64,000 bases of DNA from a bacterium D16-50 (GTDB lineage Bacteria; Bacillota; Clostridia; Lachnospirales; Lachnospiraceae). The stretch is taken from NCBI GenBank assembly GCA_003612485.1, contig RAZA01000025.1:1-64000 (forward strand), given 5' to 3'. This document shows, piece by piece, positions 27,009 through 34,804 of this stretch; the stretch's first letter is position 1; every line of letters starts with the position of its first letter. The translations under genes and the position numbers were made by a program. The notes below the pieces were generated by a model, which was given only the letters and a program-made list of their open reading frames with translations, was not told the DNA's origin and searched no databases.

Positions 27009-27885
27009 AGCCCTTCACCTCCGTTTCGCTGATAAATATTTCCTCCAGAGACAATGGCAGCATCTCATAAAAGATGGGGGAGATCTTGTCCATGGTTCCT
27101 TCTATCTCCTCTCTGCTGCCCCGCACCGTCAGGGCGCATAGGCTCCCCCTCCTTTCCAGAGTCAGCACCTCCAGACACTCCCTCAGCTGCCGAAGCATCT
27201 CTTCCCCGCTGACAATGCACTGCAGCTTATGGATGTTCAGCTTCATATCGTCCAGATCCTTTTCAAATAGTATGCCCCCCTTGTGGAGAAGTCCTACGCA
27301 TTCACAGATATCCTCCAGCTCCCGCAGGTTGTGGGAGGCAATGACAGGGGTAAGCCCCCGCTCCTCCATCTCCCTGACAAAGATCGCCTTCACCGCCTGA
27401 CGCATCACCGGGTCCAGCCCGTCGAAGGTCTCGTCGCAGAGCAGGTATTTCGTGTTGGCGCAGATACCGCAGATCACGGAAAGCTGCTTTTTCATGCCTT
27501 TGGAAAAGGTGTTCACCTTGCGGCCCAGATCCAGACCGAGTTTATCCATCAGCCTTGTCCATTTTTCCCCGTCGAAACCGGGGTAATAGGCGGCGTAAAG
27601 ACGCAGCATCTCTCTGGCAGTGACATTCTTGAAAAAATACTGATCGTCAGACAGATAAAAGATTTTTGCCTTGGAACCCGGATTGTCATAGACCGGTTCC
27701 CCGTCCACAACGACCCTGCCCTGATCCGGCTTCAGCACACCGGCCATGAGCCGCATCAGTGTGGACTTCCCTGCGCCGTTGGTTCCCACAAGACCGAACA
27801 CATGTCCTTCGCCCACAGTGGCGCTGACCTCGTCCACGGCCTTTATCTCCCCGAAGCTCTTGCTCACGTTCTGGATCTCGATCAT
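26983..27885 (-). CDS. ABC transporter ATP-binding protein
   Basis: The 300-residue cytosolic ATPase starts MIEIQNVSKSFGEIKAVDEVS and contains Walker A GTNGAGKST, the signature-equivalent FSKGMKKQLSVICGI, Walker B LLCDETFDGLDP and an H-loop ASHNLREL. The signature is FSKGM rather than LSGGQ, which is usual for this YtrB-like class. The ATG at 27885 overlaps the end of the regulator gene (ATGA), so translation is coupled; the longer frame to 27984 lies inside that gene. It energises the permease encoded next. Confidence 0.94.
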   Translation of the reverse strand: MIEIQNVSKSFGEIKAVDEVSATVGEGHVFGLVGTNGAGKSTLMRLMAGVLKPDQGRVVVDGEPVYDNPGSKAKIFYLSDDQYFFKNVTAREMLRLYAAYYPGFDGEKWTRLMDKLGLDLGRKVNTFSKGMKKQLSVICGICANTKYLLCDETFDGLDPVMRQAVKAIFVREMEERGLTPVIASHNLRELEDICECVGLLHKGGILFEKDLDDMKLNIHKLQCIVSGEEMLRQLRECLEVLTLERRGSLCALTVRGSREEIEGTMDKISPIFYEMLPLSLEEIFISETEVKGYDIKSLIL

Positions 27886-28259
27886 ATCTCCGCCTCCCCT
27901 TCCCGATATATTCGATGAAGCAGCTCCGTGAGCCGTTCTTCGGACAGCCCAGCCTCCTTCGCCTTTCTGGAGACGGCCTGCCACTCGGCCAAGACCTTCC
28001 CCTGCCTGCTATCCCGCCAGTCGCTCTCCGCGGTCACAAAGCTTCCCCTGCCGGAGACGGTATAAAGATAGCCGTCCTTCTCCAGCTGGGCATAGGCCCT
28101 CTGGACGGTGCCTGGATTCACGGAGAGCTCCACGGCCAGACTCCGCACGCTGGGCATTTTGGTCAAGGGCTCCAGACCGCCGCTGGCAATCAGCCGCTCC
28201 AGCTTCTCCACCACCTGTTCGTAGATGGGGCGCTTGTCCCTATAGTCTAAGAGAATCAT
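27882..28259 (-). CDS. GntR-family regulator, YtrA subfamily
   Basis: A 125-residue regulator with an N-terminal GntR winged helix: PIYEQVVEKLERLIASGGLEPLTKMPSVRSLAVELSVNPGTVQRAYAQLEKDGYLYTVSGRGSFV. The C-terminal part is only about 45 residues, as in the YtrA subfamily that controls adjacent ABC genes. Translation overlaps the ATPase gene by 4 nt. A palindrome covering the -10 box lies 48 bp upstream, so it probably represses its own operon. Inducer unknown. Confidence 0.93.
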   Translation of the reverse strand: MILLDYRDKRPIYEQVVEKLERLIASGGLEPLTKMPSVRSLAVELSVNPGTVQRAYAQLEKDGYLYTVSGRGSFVTAESDWRDSRQGKVLAEWQAVSRKAKEAGLSEERLTELLHRIYREGEAEI

Positions 28260-28306
28260 GGTGTTTTCCTTTCCGCCGCAAGTCTTGTATCGTCATGAAT
28301 AAAAAG

Positions 28307-28341
28307 CTATAAGCGTATCAATTGACTTAATACACTTATAG
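28307..28341. promoter_or_regulatory. YtrA-type operator palindrome
   Basis: Inverted repeat CTATAAGCGTAT (28307-28318) / ATACACTTATAG (28330-28341), 11 of 12 positions symmetric, with an 11-bp centre. The distal arm contains the -10 box of the regulator promoter, which fits a repressor that blocks RNA polymerase. Confidence 0.85.
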
Positions 28342-28363
28342 CATGATTGAGATGCCGCGTCAA
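28335..28363 (-). promoter_or_regulatory. Promoter of the gntR-ABC operon
   Basis: On the minus strand TTGACG (28358-28363) and TATAAG (28335-28340) are separated by 17 bp; the -10 box is inside the operator palindrome. Confidence 0.82.
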
Positions 28364-28373
28364 GAGAGTATCA

Positions 28374-28472
28374 ATAAAAACATATTGAAGATAAAAATAT
28401 ATCGATGATAAAAATATATCGACGATAAAACATATTGACCATAAAAACATATCAACATAAAAACATATTACC
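28374..28472. repeat. Six-unit AT-rich tandem array (17/17/17/16/16/16 bp)
   Basis: Units begin at 28374, 28391, 28408, 28425, 28441 and 28457 and read ATAAAAACATATTGAAG with variants (CATATT/TATATC cores, changing last three or four bases). The array fills nearly all the space between the gntR promoter and the stop codon of the NUDIX gene, whose last bases overlap the final unit. There are no spacers, so it is not a CRISPR. Each unit is about 1.5 helical turns. Confidence 0.88.
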
Positions 28473-28956
28473 CAAGATCCGTGGAAAGGGGGCTTCCGTC
28501 CAGAACCGCCTCCTGAAGCCCGCAGTCTTTGTCGTAGCACAGCTTCAGGGAGAAAAATTCCCTCCCCTCCTCCAATAGACGGAAAAAAATCTTGTCGCCC
28601 TCCCAAATGGGAAGCTGGCAGACCTTTGCCTTCTCCACCCATTCCAGAGTCCCCTCGTCACAGTCCGTCAGAACTCCCTCAAAACCGTCCGCCGTGTACA
28701 GAAACATGTATTCCGTGCCGAAGCCCTCAAAGGAAAAGGTGACGATCCCCCGAAGCCGCCAAGAAGTCAGCTCCAGCCCAGTCTCCTCCCGCACCTCCCG
28801 CAGAAGGCAGTCCTCCGGGGACTCTTCCGCCTCGAAATGCCCTCCCACTCCTATCCATTTGTCCTTGTTGATATCCTTTTCCTTTCTCACCCTATGCAGC
28901 ATCAGGTAACTGTCGTCTTTCTCGATATAACAAAGGGTTGTCAGCTTGCTCTGCAT
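28468..28956 (-). CDS. NUDIX hydrolase (MutT-like)
   Basis: A 162-residue NUDIX hydrolase with a complete Nudix box (GHFEAEESPEDCLLREVREETGLEL, about residues 38-62). The start SKLTTLCYIEKDDSYLMLHRVRKEKDINKDKWIGVGG resembles 8-oxo-dGTP diphosphatase-type members. It probably cleans oxidised or excess nucleotides, but NUDIX substrates cannot be fixed from sequence. The frame stays open to 29133 upstream, but the ATG at 28956 has AAGGAGG and is the right start. A promoter lies at 29006-29034, divergent from the MATE gene. Confidence 0.93.
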   Translation of the reverse strand: MQSKLTTLCYIEKDDSYLMLHRVRKEKDINKDKWIGVGGHFEAEESPEDCLLREVREETGLELTSWRLRGIVTFSFEGFGTEYMFLYTADGFEGVLTDCDEGTLEWVEKAKVCQLPIWEGDKIFFRLLEEGREFFSLKLCYDKDCGLQEAVLDGSPLSTDLG

Positions 28957-29005
28957 TCCTCTCTCCTCCTTGGTGTTTTCTGCCCATTGCCTTCCACATA
29001 AACGG

Positions 29006-29034
29006 ATTATAGCAAAAGGGCTTCTTGGCCGCAA
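29006..29034 (-). promoter_or_regulatory. Promoter of the NUDIX gene
   Basis: On the minus strand TTGCGG (29029-29034) and TATAAT (29006-29011) are separated by 17 bp, about 45 nt upstream of the NUDIX start. Confidence 0.7.
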
Positions 29035-29157
29035 TCCCTTTTGTGCCCTTTGGCGCTTCCGGCCGCGCCGTCCGGCCCCTCCAAACCGCCCAGACCGCCT
29101 GCTTCCGGGACGGCTGAAAGAAATTTGACACATCGGGATCTAACTTTGCCAAATCCA

Positions 29158-29186
29158 TTGCTTTTCTCACCATCCTATTCTACAAT
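29158..29186 (+). promoter_or_regulatory. Promoter of the MATE gene
   Basis: TTGCTT (29158-29163) and TACAAT (29181-29186) are separated by 17 bp, about 57 nt upstream of the MATE ATG. Confidence 0.65.
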
Positions 29187-29242
29187 GGGAGGCAGATACG
29201 AGATCTGGCCCTGAAAATACATAGGAAACGGATGGCAGACAA

Positions 29243-30595
29243 ATGGAAATGCAGCGCACGAAAAATATGACGGAGGGAAAACCCTTCTCCCTGATTTTGA
29301 CCTTTGCATTGCCCTTGATGGCGGGCAATGTGTTTCAGCAGCTTTACACCGTCGTAGACACTATGGTAGTAGGAAAGCATCTAGGGGTCTCCGCTCTGGC
29401 AGCTCTGGGCGCCGCCGACTGGATGAACTGGATGATGCTGGGCATCGTTCAGGGCTTCACTCAGGGCTTCGGCATCCTGATGGCTCAAGAATTCGGCGCC
29501 GGACAATACGAAAGACTGAAGAAGGTCATCGGCGGTTCCGCCGTGCTGGCCCTGCTCTCCGCCCTTTTGCTGGTGGCTTTAGGACAGCTTTCCATAACTC
29601 CTGTTCTGGGTCTGCTGCAGACTCCCGGCGACATCCTTGGGGACACAAGTCTGTATCTGCGGATCATGTTTGCAGGCATTCCCATCATGATGGCCTACAA
29701 TCTCTTCGCGTGCATCCTGCGCTCTCTGGGGGACGGGAGAACGCCCCTTCACGCCATGGTGGTGGCTTCCCTCACCAACATTGCATTGGATCTCCTCTTT
29801 GTCATGGTATTTCAGTGGGGAATTCCGGGAGCGGCAGTGGCCACCCTTATCGCCCAGCTGGTTTCCAGCCTTTATTGCCTGAGGCACATCCTCCGGCTGG
29901 AGCTGTTTAAGCTGTGCTTTGGAGATTTTCGCCTCGGAAAAGCCTTGTGCGGAAAGCTCCTTCTGCTGGGCTTTCCCATGGCCTTCCAGAACTGCATCAT
30001 CGCCGTGGGAGGCATGATCGTCCAGTTCGTGGTAAACGGCTTCGGCGTCATCTTCATTGCCGGCTATACCGCCACCAACAAGCTCTACGGCATGCTGGAG
30101 ATCGCCGCCACCTCCTACGGCTACGCCATGATCACCTATGTAGGCCAGAATCTGGGAGCCGGCAAGAGCTCCCGCATCCGTCAGGGCATGCGCTCCGCCG
30201 TGGCTATCGCCATCGCCACCTCCGTAGCCATAGCCTTGGTCATGCTGGTATTCGGGAAGCCCATTCTGGGCTGCTTTATCTCCGGCACCCCCGAAGAGGC
30301 TGCGGTCGCCATGGATGCCGCCTATGCCTATCTGGCCATCCTGAGCCTATGCTTGCCCATCCTCTATATACTGCATGTGACCCGCTCCGCCATTCAGGGC
30401 ATGGGCAACACGCTCCTGCCCATGGCCTCCGGCATTGCGGAATTCGTCATGCGCACCGCCATCGCTCTTTTGCTGCCTCTGGTGATTCAGGAGACAGGTA
30501 TCTATATCGCGGAAGTCGCCGCCTGGGCCGGAGCGGATCTGGTGCTGGTGATCAGCTATTTCGCACTGGCGCGCAAACTCCCGGCGGATGCATAA
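29243..30595 (+). CDS. MATE-family efflux transporter
   Basis: A 450-residue polytopic protein with about twelve helices in two similar halves. The start (MTEGKPFSLILTFALPLMAGNVFQQLYTVVDTMVVGKHLG) and the second-half ATNKLYGMLEIAATSYGYAMITYVGQNLGAGKSSRIRQG are typical MATE. Such proteins export cationic drugs or metabolites by Na+ or H+ antiport. The ATG at 29243 has only a weak site; an in-frame ATG at 29267 marks the conserved start and has none. Single gene, ended by a strong shared terminator. Confidence 0.94.
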   Translation: MEMQRTKNMTEGKPFSLILTFALPLMAGNVFQQLYTVVDTMVVGKHLGVSALAALGAADWMNWMMLGIVQGFTQGFGILMAQEFGAGQYERLKKVIGGSAVLALLSALLLVALGQLSITPVLGLLQTPGDILGDTSLYLRIMFAGIPIMMAYNLFACILRSLGDGRTPLHAMVVASLTNIALDLLFVMVFQWGIPGAAVATLIAQLVSSLYCLRHILRLELFKLCFGDFRLGKALCGKLLLLGFPMAFQNCIIAVGGMIVQFVVNGFGVIFIAGYTATNKLYGMLEIAATSYGYAMITYVGQNLGAGKSSRIRQGMRSAVAIAIATSVAIALVMLVFGKPILGCFISGTPEEAAVAMDAAYAYLAILSLCLPILYILHVTRSAIQGMGNTLLPMASGIAEFVMRTAIALLLPLVIQETGIYIAEVAAWAGADLVLVISYFALARKLPADA

Positions 30596-30633
30596 GCCCG
30601 CTCCGGAACTTATCCCATCCCCGGCTAAGAACC

Positions 30634-30666
30634 AAAAAAGCGGAGGAATCATGATGATTCCTCCGC
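30634..30666. terminator. Bidirectional terminator between convergent genes
   Basis: A perfect 12-bp stem, GCGGAGGAATCA (30640-30651) with TGATTCCTCCGC (30655-30666), has a 3-nt loop. On the minus strand TTTTTT follows; on the plus strand CTCTTTT follows. The stop codon of the minus-strand gene lies inside the stem. Confidence 0.93.
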
Positions 30667-31284
30667 CTCTTTTACCTCGCCGTCGCCTTTGAGCTGGCTG
30701 CCCACACTGGCCTCCGCATCTTCGATCTCTTTCTTTACGGACTGGATCTTGTTGTCCTGAGCAATTGCCCGCATGATCAGGTTCACATCCTCCGGGCAGA
30801 ACATCCCTATGGCCTGAGAGAGCTGCCCCAGATTAGCCCGATTCACCTTCAGCTGCCCCCCGCCGGACAAGGGAATATTCAGCACCTGATCCTGATCCGT
30901 CATATCCCCAAGGCAGATGCTGTTGGTTTTTTCATCACAGACGAAGCAGACCCCGTTGTACTCAATGACTCCGTCCTTGGCCAGATACCCATAGGGCACC
31001 TTGGAGGGCTGCCGAAGCTGGGAAATGGGATTTTCCTTTCCCGAAACGGCCGCCTCATAGATTTTTTGTGCCTCCGGCCTCTGGGGCGCTTCCCCTTTAG
31101 AGGTCTCTTTATCGCTCCCTGCGTCCTCAAGTTCCTGTACTCTGCTGCCCAGTATGGTCCACGCGGTATTTCCCATGGAGGATGCCTCGGAATATCCCGC
31201 TCCGTCAAAGCGCCTTTTCGTCTCCTTGGGGGTTCTCTTCACCGCTGTCTGATCCCCTCCCGCAAAACCTGCTCCTATTCTCAT
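30649..31284 (-). CDS. Conserved protein of unknown function
   Basis: About 211 residues, soluble, no signal peptide. The first half is hydrophilic and probably disordered; the second half contains PYGYLAKDGVIEYNGVCFVCDEKTNSICLGDM and VLNIPLSGGGQLKVNRANLGQLSQAIGMFCPEDVNLIMRAI, a stretch I associate with conserved Lachnospiraceae proteins of unknown role. A GTG at 31362 is an alternative start; the ATG at 31284 has GGGAG five bases upstream. It follows the FliD-like gene on the same strand, so the two may act together. Confidence 0.75.
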   Translation of the reverse strand: MRIGAGFAGGDQTAVKRTPKETKRRFDGAGYSEASSMGNTAWTILGSRVQELEDAGSDKETSKGEAPQRPEAQKIYEAAVSGKENPISQLRQPSKVPYGYLAKDGVIEYNGVCFVCDEKTNSICLGDMTDQDQVLNIPLSGGGQLKVNRANLGQLSQAIGMFCPEDVNLIMRAIAQDNKIQSVKKEIEDAEASVGSQLKGDGEVKEAEESS

Positions 31285-31376
31285 ATCCGCTCCCATCCGC
31301 CCTTTTGGGGCATGCTTTACTTCTTTTACTTCCTGTCTGTCCTGTCCGGCCTCCTTCTCCACGCCGGTCCGGCTTC

Positions 31377-32021
31377 TCAGCCCCGTATGTTGAATCTGCT
31401 CAGATATGAATTAGCCATGCCCCCTGCCGAATTGTACTGGTTGGACACCGTCTCCATGTTCACCTTGGCATTGTCCGCCACTCTGGAAGCGATTGCCTTG
31501 ATCCTCTTTGCCAAATCTCCCGATGAGCCCAGAACCTTCTTGATGGTCTCCCCGTCAGCCGCCTCCAGCTTCTCCTTGTCCAGCGAAAGTGTACCGTCCT
31601 TGCCCACCGTAATGCCGATCTCGGACAATTCCGTCTTGTTGCTGGACGCTATCTCCTTCATTGACTGCCGGTAATAATCGTTGAGAATACTGGAATTATC
31701 CTGCAGGTACTTCAGGGTATCGTTGAAGTCTTCCACTACGTTCGCTGCAGTTTCGCCCATATCCTTCTTTCCGTCGTCCGCCTTCTCGGAAAGCAGAGCC
31801 ATCTGGTCCATAAGGGAAGTGGCGGACTTCTGGAGCTTCTCGAAACCTATTCTGGCCAATCTGGAACTCTGGACGCTGTTTGCGTTCATGGCGTCCAGCC
31901 GGGAGAACGCTCCCGTCCGGCTGCTCTGGTTGGACTTAAGAAGCGGGCTCCTTCTGGCTGTGAGGCCTGCCCTCCTCCTGCTGTTGTTCACCATTTGGGT
32001 TGTTGTTCTTCTGATTCTCAT
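31377..32021 (-). CDS. Conserved protein with FliD-like C-terminal segment
   Basis: A 214-residue protein with a basic Arg/Ser-rich N-terminus (1-40), a helical middle and the segment LSEIGITVGKDGTLSLDKEKLEAA with SRVADNAKVNMETVSNQYNSAGGMANSYLSRFNIRG at the end. The GIT-x-x-x-DGTLSLD-x-x-KL pattern recalls the C-terminal part of the flagellar cap protein FliD, but the protein is far too short for FliD and no flagellar genes are near. AAGGAGG lies 11 nt before the ATG. Function unknown. Confidence 0.75.
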   Translation of the reverse strand: MRIRRTTTQMVNNSRRRAGLTARRSPLLKSNQSSRTGAFSRLDAMNANSVQSSRLARIGFEKLQKSATSLMDQMALLSEKADDGKKDMGETAANVVEDFNDTLKYLQDNSSILNDYYRQSMKEIASSNKTELSEIGITVGKDGTLSLDKEKLEAADGETIKKVLGSSGDLAKRIKAIASRVADNAKVNMETVSNQYNSAGGMANSYLSRFNIRG

Positions 32022-32098
32022 ATTTCTACATACCTCCTTATTGGCCCCAAGCTTTCTTAGCCTTTAGGGCATAAATCTATTGATAGATAATTTTTTCT

Positions 32099-32809
32099 TC
32101 ACACCAGCGCTGCTCCGCTCTGCCTGAGATATTCCGAATACACCTTTGCGAACTCTGAATACTTTTCTCTTGCCAGATACACCGCCTCGCCGTTCTGCAG
32201 CCGGACAAACCCCGCGCCGTAACCCGTGACATAAGCCATGTTCACCAGATATCCCCTATGGCATCTATAGAACCCCTCCCCAAGCTGCTCCTCCATATGC
32301 TTCATGGTGGCGTAGACGGTGACATTCTCCTTCCGGGTATGTATCTCCACCTTCCGCCTCCTGCTCTCCACATACAGCACTTCGTCTCTGGGCACCGTAA
32401 AGCTTCTGGCCTTTGTCTGAAAAAACAGCTGCCCGGCGCTCTGGCTTTCCAATTTCCGCACCTGAAGACAAGCGCTCTCGAACACCCTGCAGAACTTCTC
32501 CGGGACCACCGGCTTCAGCAGATAGTGAAAGGCCGACACCTCAAACGCCTCAGGCGCGTATTCCTTCAGGGCCGTCACAAAGATCAGAACCGTGCGCTCT
32601 CCCCGGCCCCGAAGGGCTCTGGCCACCTCGATGCCCCCCATTTCCTCCATCTGTATGTCCAGCAAAAGGATGTCAAAATGCTGCGCCGCCTCCAGAAACT
32701 GCCTGCAGGTGTGGAAACACGCCACCTCGCAGTCCGGCTCCTGCCTCTTGATCAGCAGACTCAGCCCGTTGCAGCTTTCCCTCTCGTCATCACATATCGC
32801 AACCCTCAT
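32099..32809 (-). CDS. LytTR-family response regulator
   Basis: A 236-residue two-domain regulator. The receiver (1-120) has the acidic pair D7-D8, phospho-acceptor D51 in LLLDIQMEEMGG, T79 and a lysine in LLKPV. The LytTR DNA-binding domain (about 135-232) has FTVPRDEVLYVESRRRKVEIHT and FYRCHRGYLVNMAYV. Such AgrA/VirR-type regulators bind short direct repeats upstream of targets. No histidine kinase is encoded nearby, so it is an orphan within this window; its targets cannot be named. Confidence 0.93.
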   Translation of the reverse strand: MRVAICDDERESCNGLSLLIKRQEPDCEVACFHTCRQFLEAAQHFDILLLDIQMEEMGGIEVARALRGRGERTVLIFVTALKEYAPEAFEVSAFHYLLKPVVPEKFCRVFESACLQVRKLESQSAGQLFFQTKARSFTVPRDEVLYVESRRRKVEIHTRKENVTVYATMKHMEEQLGEGFYRCHRGYLVNMAYVTGYGAGFVRLQNGEAVYLAREKYSEFAKVYSEYLRQSGAALV

Positions 32810-32916
32810 GCCCCACCTCTTATGTCCATCCTCATATTTATTTCGGCAAGTTTTCGCCCGACTTTTGGATTATGTAACGAAATGCGGTTTCAAATGTCAT
32901 GAATCGTATGACAAGC

Positions 32917-32950
32917 AAAAAGGACAGCAATCTCATGATTCGCTGTCCTT
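32917..32950 (-). terminator. Terminator downstream of the YjgR-like gene
   Basis: AAGGACAGC (32920-32928) pairs with GCTGTCCTT (32942-32950) around a 13-nt loop; on the minus strand a TTTTT run follows. The remaining about 190 bp up to 33144 show no gene, promoter or repeat that I can support. Confidence 0.82.
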
Positions 32951-33143
32951 AGCTCTGTATCTATCCATAAACGCTGCGCACTTACCGATTCGACACCTGC
33001 CGTCCGCCTCCTGCGGCCGGATTCCCGCCCTGCATCCTCTCCGCCTGCCGCGCTACTTACCGCCCAAGCTTCCCGCACCTTACAAGCAATGCACTGACGT
33101 TTCTACTTATGTATTTCGGCTCTTGATCGATAAAAGTTTACCC

Positions 33144-34709
33144 CTATTTAAAAAGCGTCTTCAACAGTCCCCGCTTGAGAACCTGCGCTCCCGTGCTGAT
33201 GAGAGTGCGCTCTATCTGGGATTTGCGCCGCTCCGCCTCCCGCTCTCTTTTTTTCTGTTCCGCCTCTTTTTCCTTCTCCCGCTTCCGCTGGGCCGCAAGC
33301 TCCTCCCGCTCCCTCTGCTTCTGGGCGGCAGCCTCCTCCTTCGCCTTCTGCTTCTCGAACTCCGCCCGCTCCTTCTCCAGCTGGGCCCGTTCTTCCTCCA
33401 GCCGGGCTTGTTTAGCGTCCAGCTGTGCCTGATCCTCCAGCACCTCATAAGCAGAGACATTGTCTACATATTTATCATACTTCTCCATGCCGTCCTCCGC
33501 CATGGAAGATGCCCTGACGCTCTCCTCCACCGGCCCCATAAGGCTCTGGGGGCAGATAATGTCCGTCCTGCTCACCGGCTGAGGCACGCCGGACTCGTCC
33601 AGAAAGGATACCAGCGCCTGCCCCACCCCAAGCTCCATGATCACATCCTCCGTCTTGAAGGCAGGATTCGCGCGGAAGGACCGGGCCGCCGCCCGCACGG
33701 CCTTCTGCTCTGCAGGCGTGTAGGCGCGCAGAGCATGCTGCACCCTATTGCTCAGCTGGGCCAGTACACAGTCCGGTATATCCCCGGGGCTCTGGGTCAC
33801 GAAATAGATGCCCACCCCCTTGGAGCGGATCAGCTTGACCATCTGTTCGATCTTCTGCACCAGAACCTTCGGCGCTTCGGAGAACAGCATGTGGGCCTCG
33901 TCAAAGAAAAATACCAGCTTCGGCTTTTCCAGATCCCCCGCTTCCGGCAGGCGCTCAAAAAGCTCCGCCATCATCCACAGCAGAAAGCTGCCGTAAAGAG
34001 AGGGATTCTGTACAAGCTTTACGCTGTGCAGAATGTTTATGATTCCCCTTCCGTCAGCTCCCCGGCGCATCCAGTCAAGGATGTCCAGATCCGGCTCCCC
34101 GAAGAACAGCTCGCCGCCCTGATTCTCCAAAGGCAGCAGCGCTCTCAGGATGCCGCCTATGGACTGGGCGGTCATGGTTCCGTACTCCGCCGCGTATTCC
34201 GCCCTATGCTCGGACACAAAATTCAGAACCGCCCTCAGATCTTTCAGATCAATCAGCAGCAGCCCCTTATCGTCGGCAATCCGGAACAGGATGTTCAAGA
34301 CCCCTTCCTGAGCCGGCGTCAGCCCCAGAACTCTGGAAAGCAGCTCCGGCCCCATGTCGGACACCGTGGCCCGCACTGCATGTCCCTTCTCCTGATAGAT
34401 GTCCCAGAAACACACCGGATAAGCCTGATACCGGAAACGGTCCCTGACGCCGAATTTGTCAATTCGCTTCTCCATGCTCTCGGAAGCCGCGCCGGGCATG
34501 GCCAGCCCCGACACGTCCCCCTTCACATCGCACAGAAACACCGGCACCCCTGCGTCGGAAAAAGCCTCCGCCATGGCCTTCATAGTGATGGTCTTTCCCG
34601 TTCCGCTGGCTCCTGCTATCAGCCCGTGCCGATTGCTCATGTTCAGCTGCAAAGTCACCGGCTCCTGATCAGCCAGCCCTATATAAATCTGCCCGTCCCT
34701 CGTATACAT
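33144..34709 (-). CDS. HerA/YjgR-type ATPase (DUF853)
   Basis: A 521-residue ATPase with Walker A GASGTGKT (33-40), Walker B LVFFFDEAHMLF, an arginine/sensor region FVTQSPGDIP, and the family segments LCDVKGDVSGLA and SFLDESGVPQPVSRTDII. Residues about 430-500 form a very charged coiled coil (Glu/Lys/Arg/Gln repeats), ending in ERTLISTGAQVLKRGLLKTLF, the YjgR-like tail. HerA-like proteins act on DNA or in large assemblies, but the YjgR branch has no settled role. Single gene with its own terminator. Confidence 0.9.
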   Translation of the reverse strand: MYTRDGQIYIGLADQEPVTLQLNMSNRHGLIAGASGTGKTITMKAMAEAFSDAGVPVFLCDVKGDVSGLAMPGAASESMEKRIDKFGVRDRFRYQAYPVCFWDIYQEKGHAVRATVSDMGPELLSRVLGLTPAQEGVLNILFRIADDKGLLLIDLKDLRAVLNFVSEHRAEYAAEYGTMTAQSIGGILRALLPLENQGGELFFGEPDLDILDWMRRGADGRGIINILHSVKLVQNPSLYGSFLLWMMAELFERLPEAGDLEKPKLVFFFDEAHMLFSEAPKVLVQKIEQMVKLIRSKGVGIYFVTQSPGDIPDCVLAQLSNRVQHALRAYTPAEQKAVRAAARSFRANPAFKTEDVIMELGVGQALVSFLDESGVPQPVSRTDIICPQSLMGPVEESVRASSMAEDGMEKYDKYVDNVSAYEVLEDQAQLDAKQARLEEERAQLEKERAEFEKQKAKEEAAAQKQREREELAAQRKREKEKEAEQKKREREAERRKSQIERTLISTGAQVLKRGLLKTLFK

Positions 34710-34804
34710 GATTATTCTCCTACTCCGGCGCTGTCACTACGCTTCCACTGCCAGCCGCGTCACCCTCTTAAGGGGAAGCCATGGCTGCAAATGTGCAGCC
34801 GAAA

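Noticed and set aside
28374..28472. CRISPR-like direct repeats
   Set aside because: Units are 16-17 bp and contiguous, with no spacers of constant length and no cas genes nearby.
28892..29173. A 93-codon minus-strand open frame upstream of the NUDIX gene
   Set aside because: It covers the NUDIX promoter and start, lacks a ribosome binding site and shows no recognisable domain.
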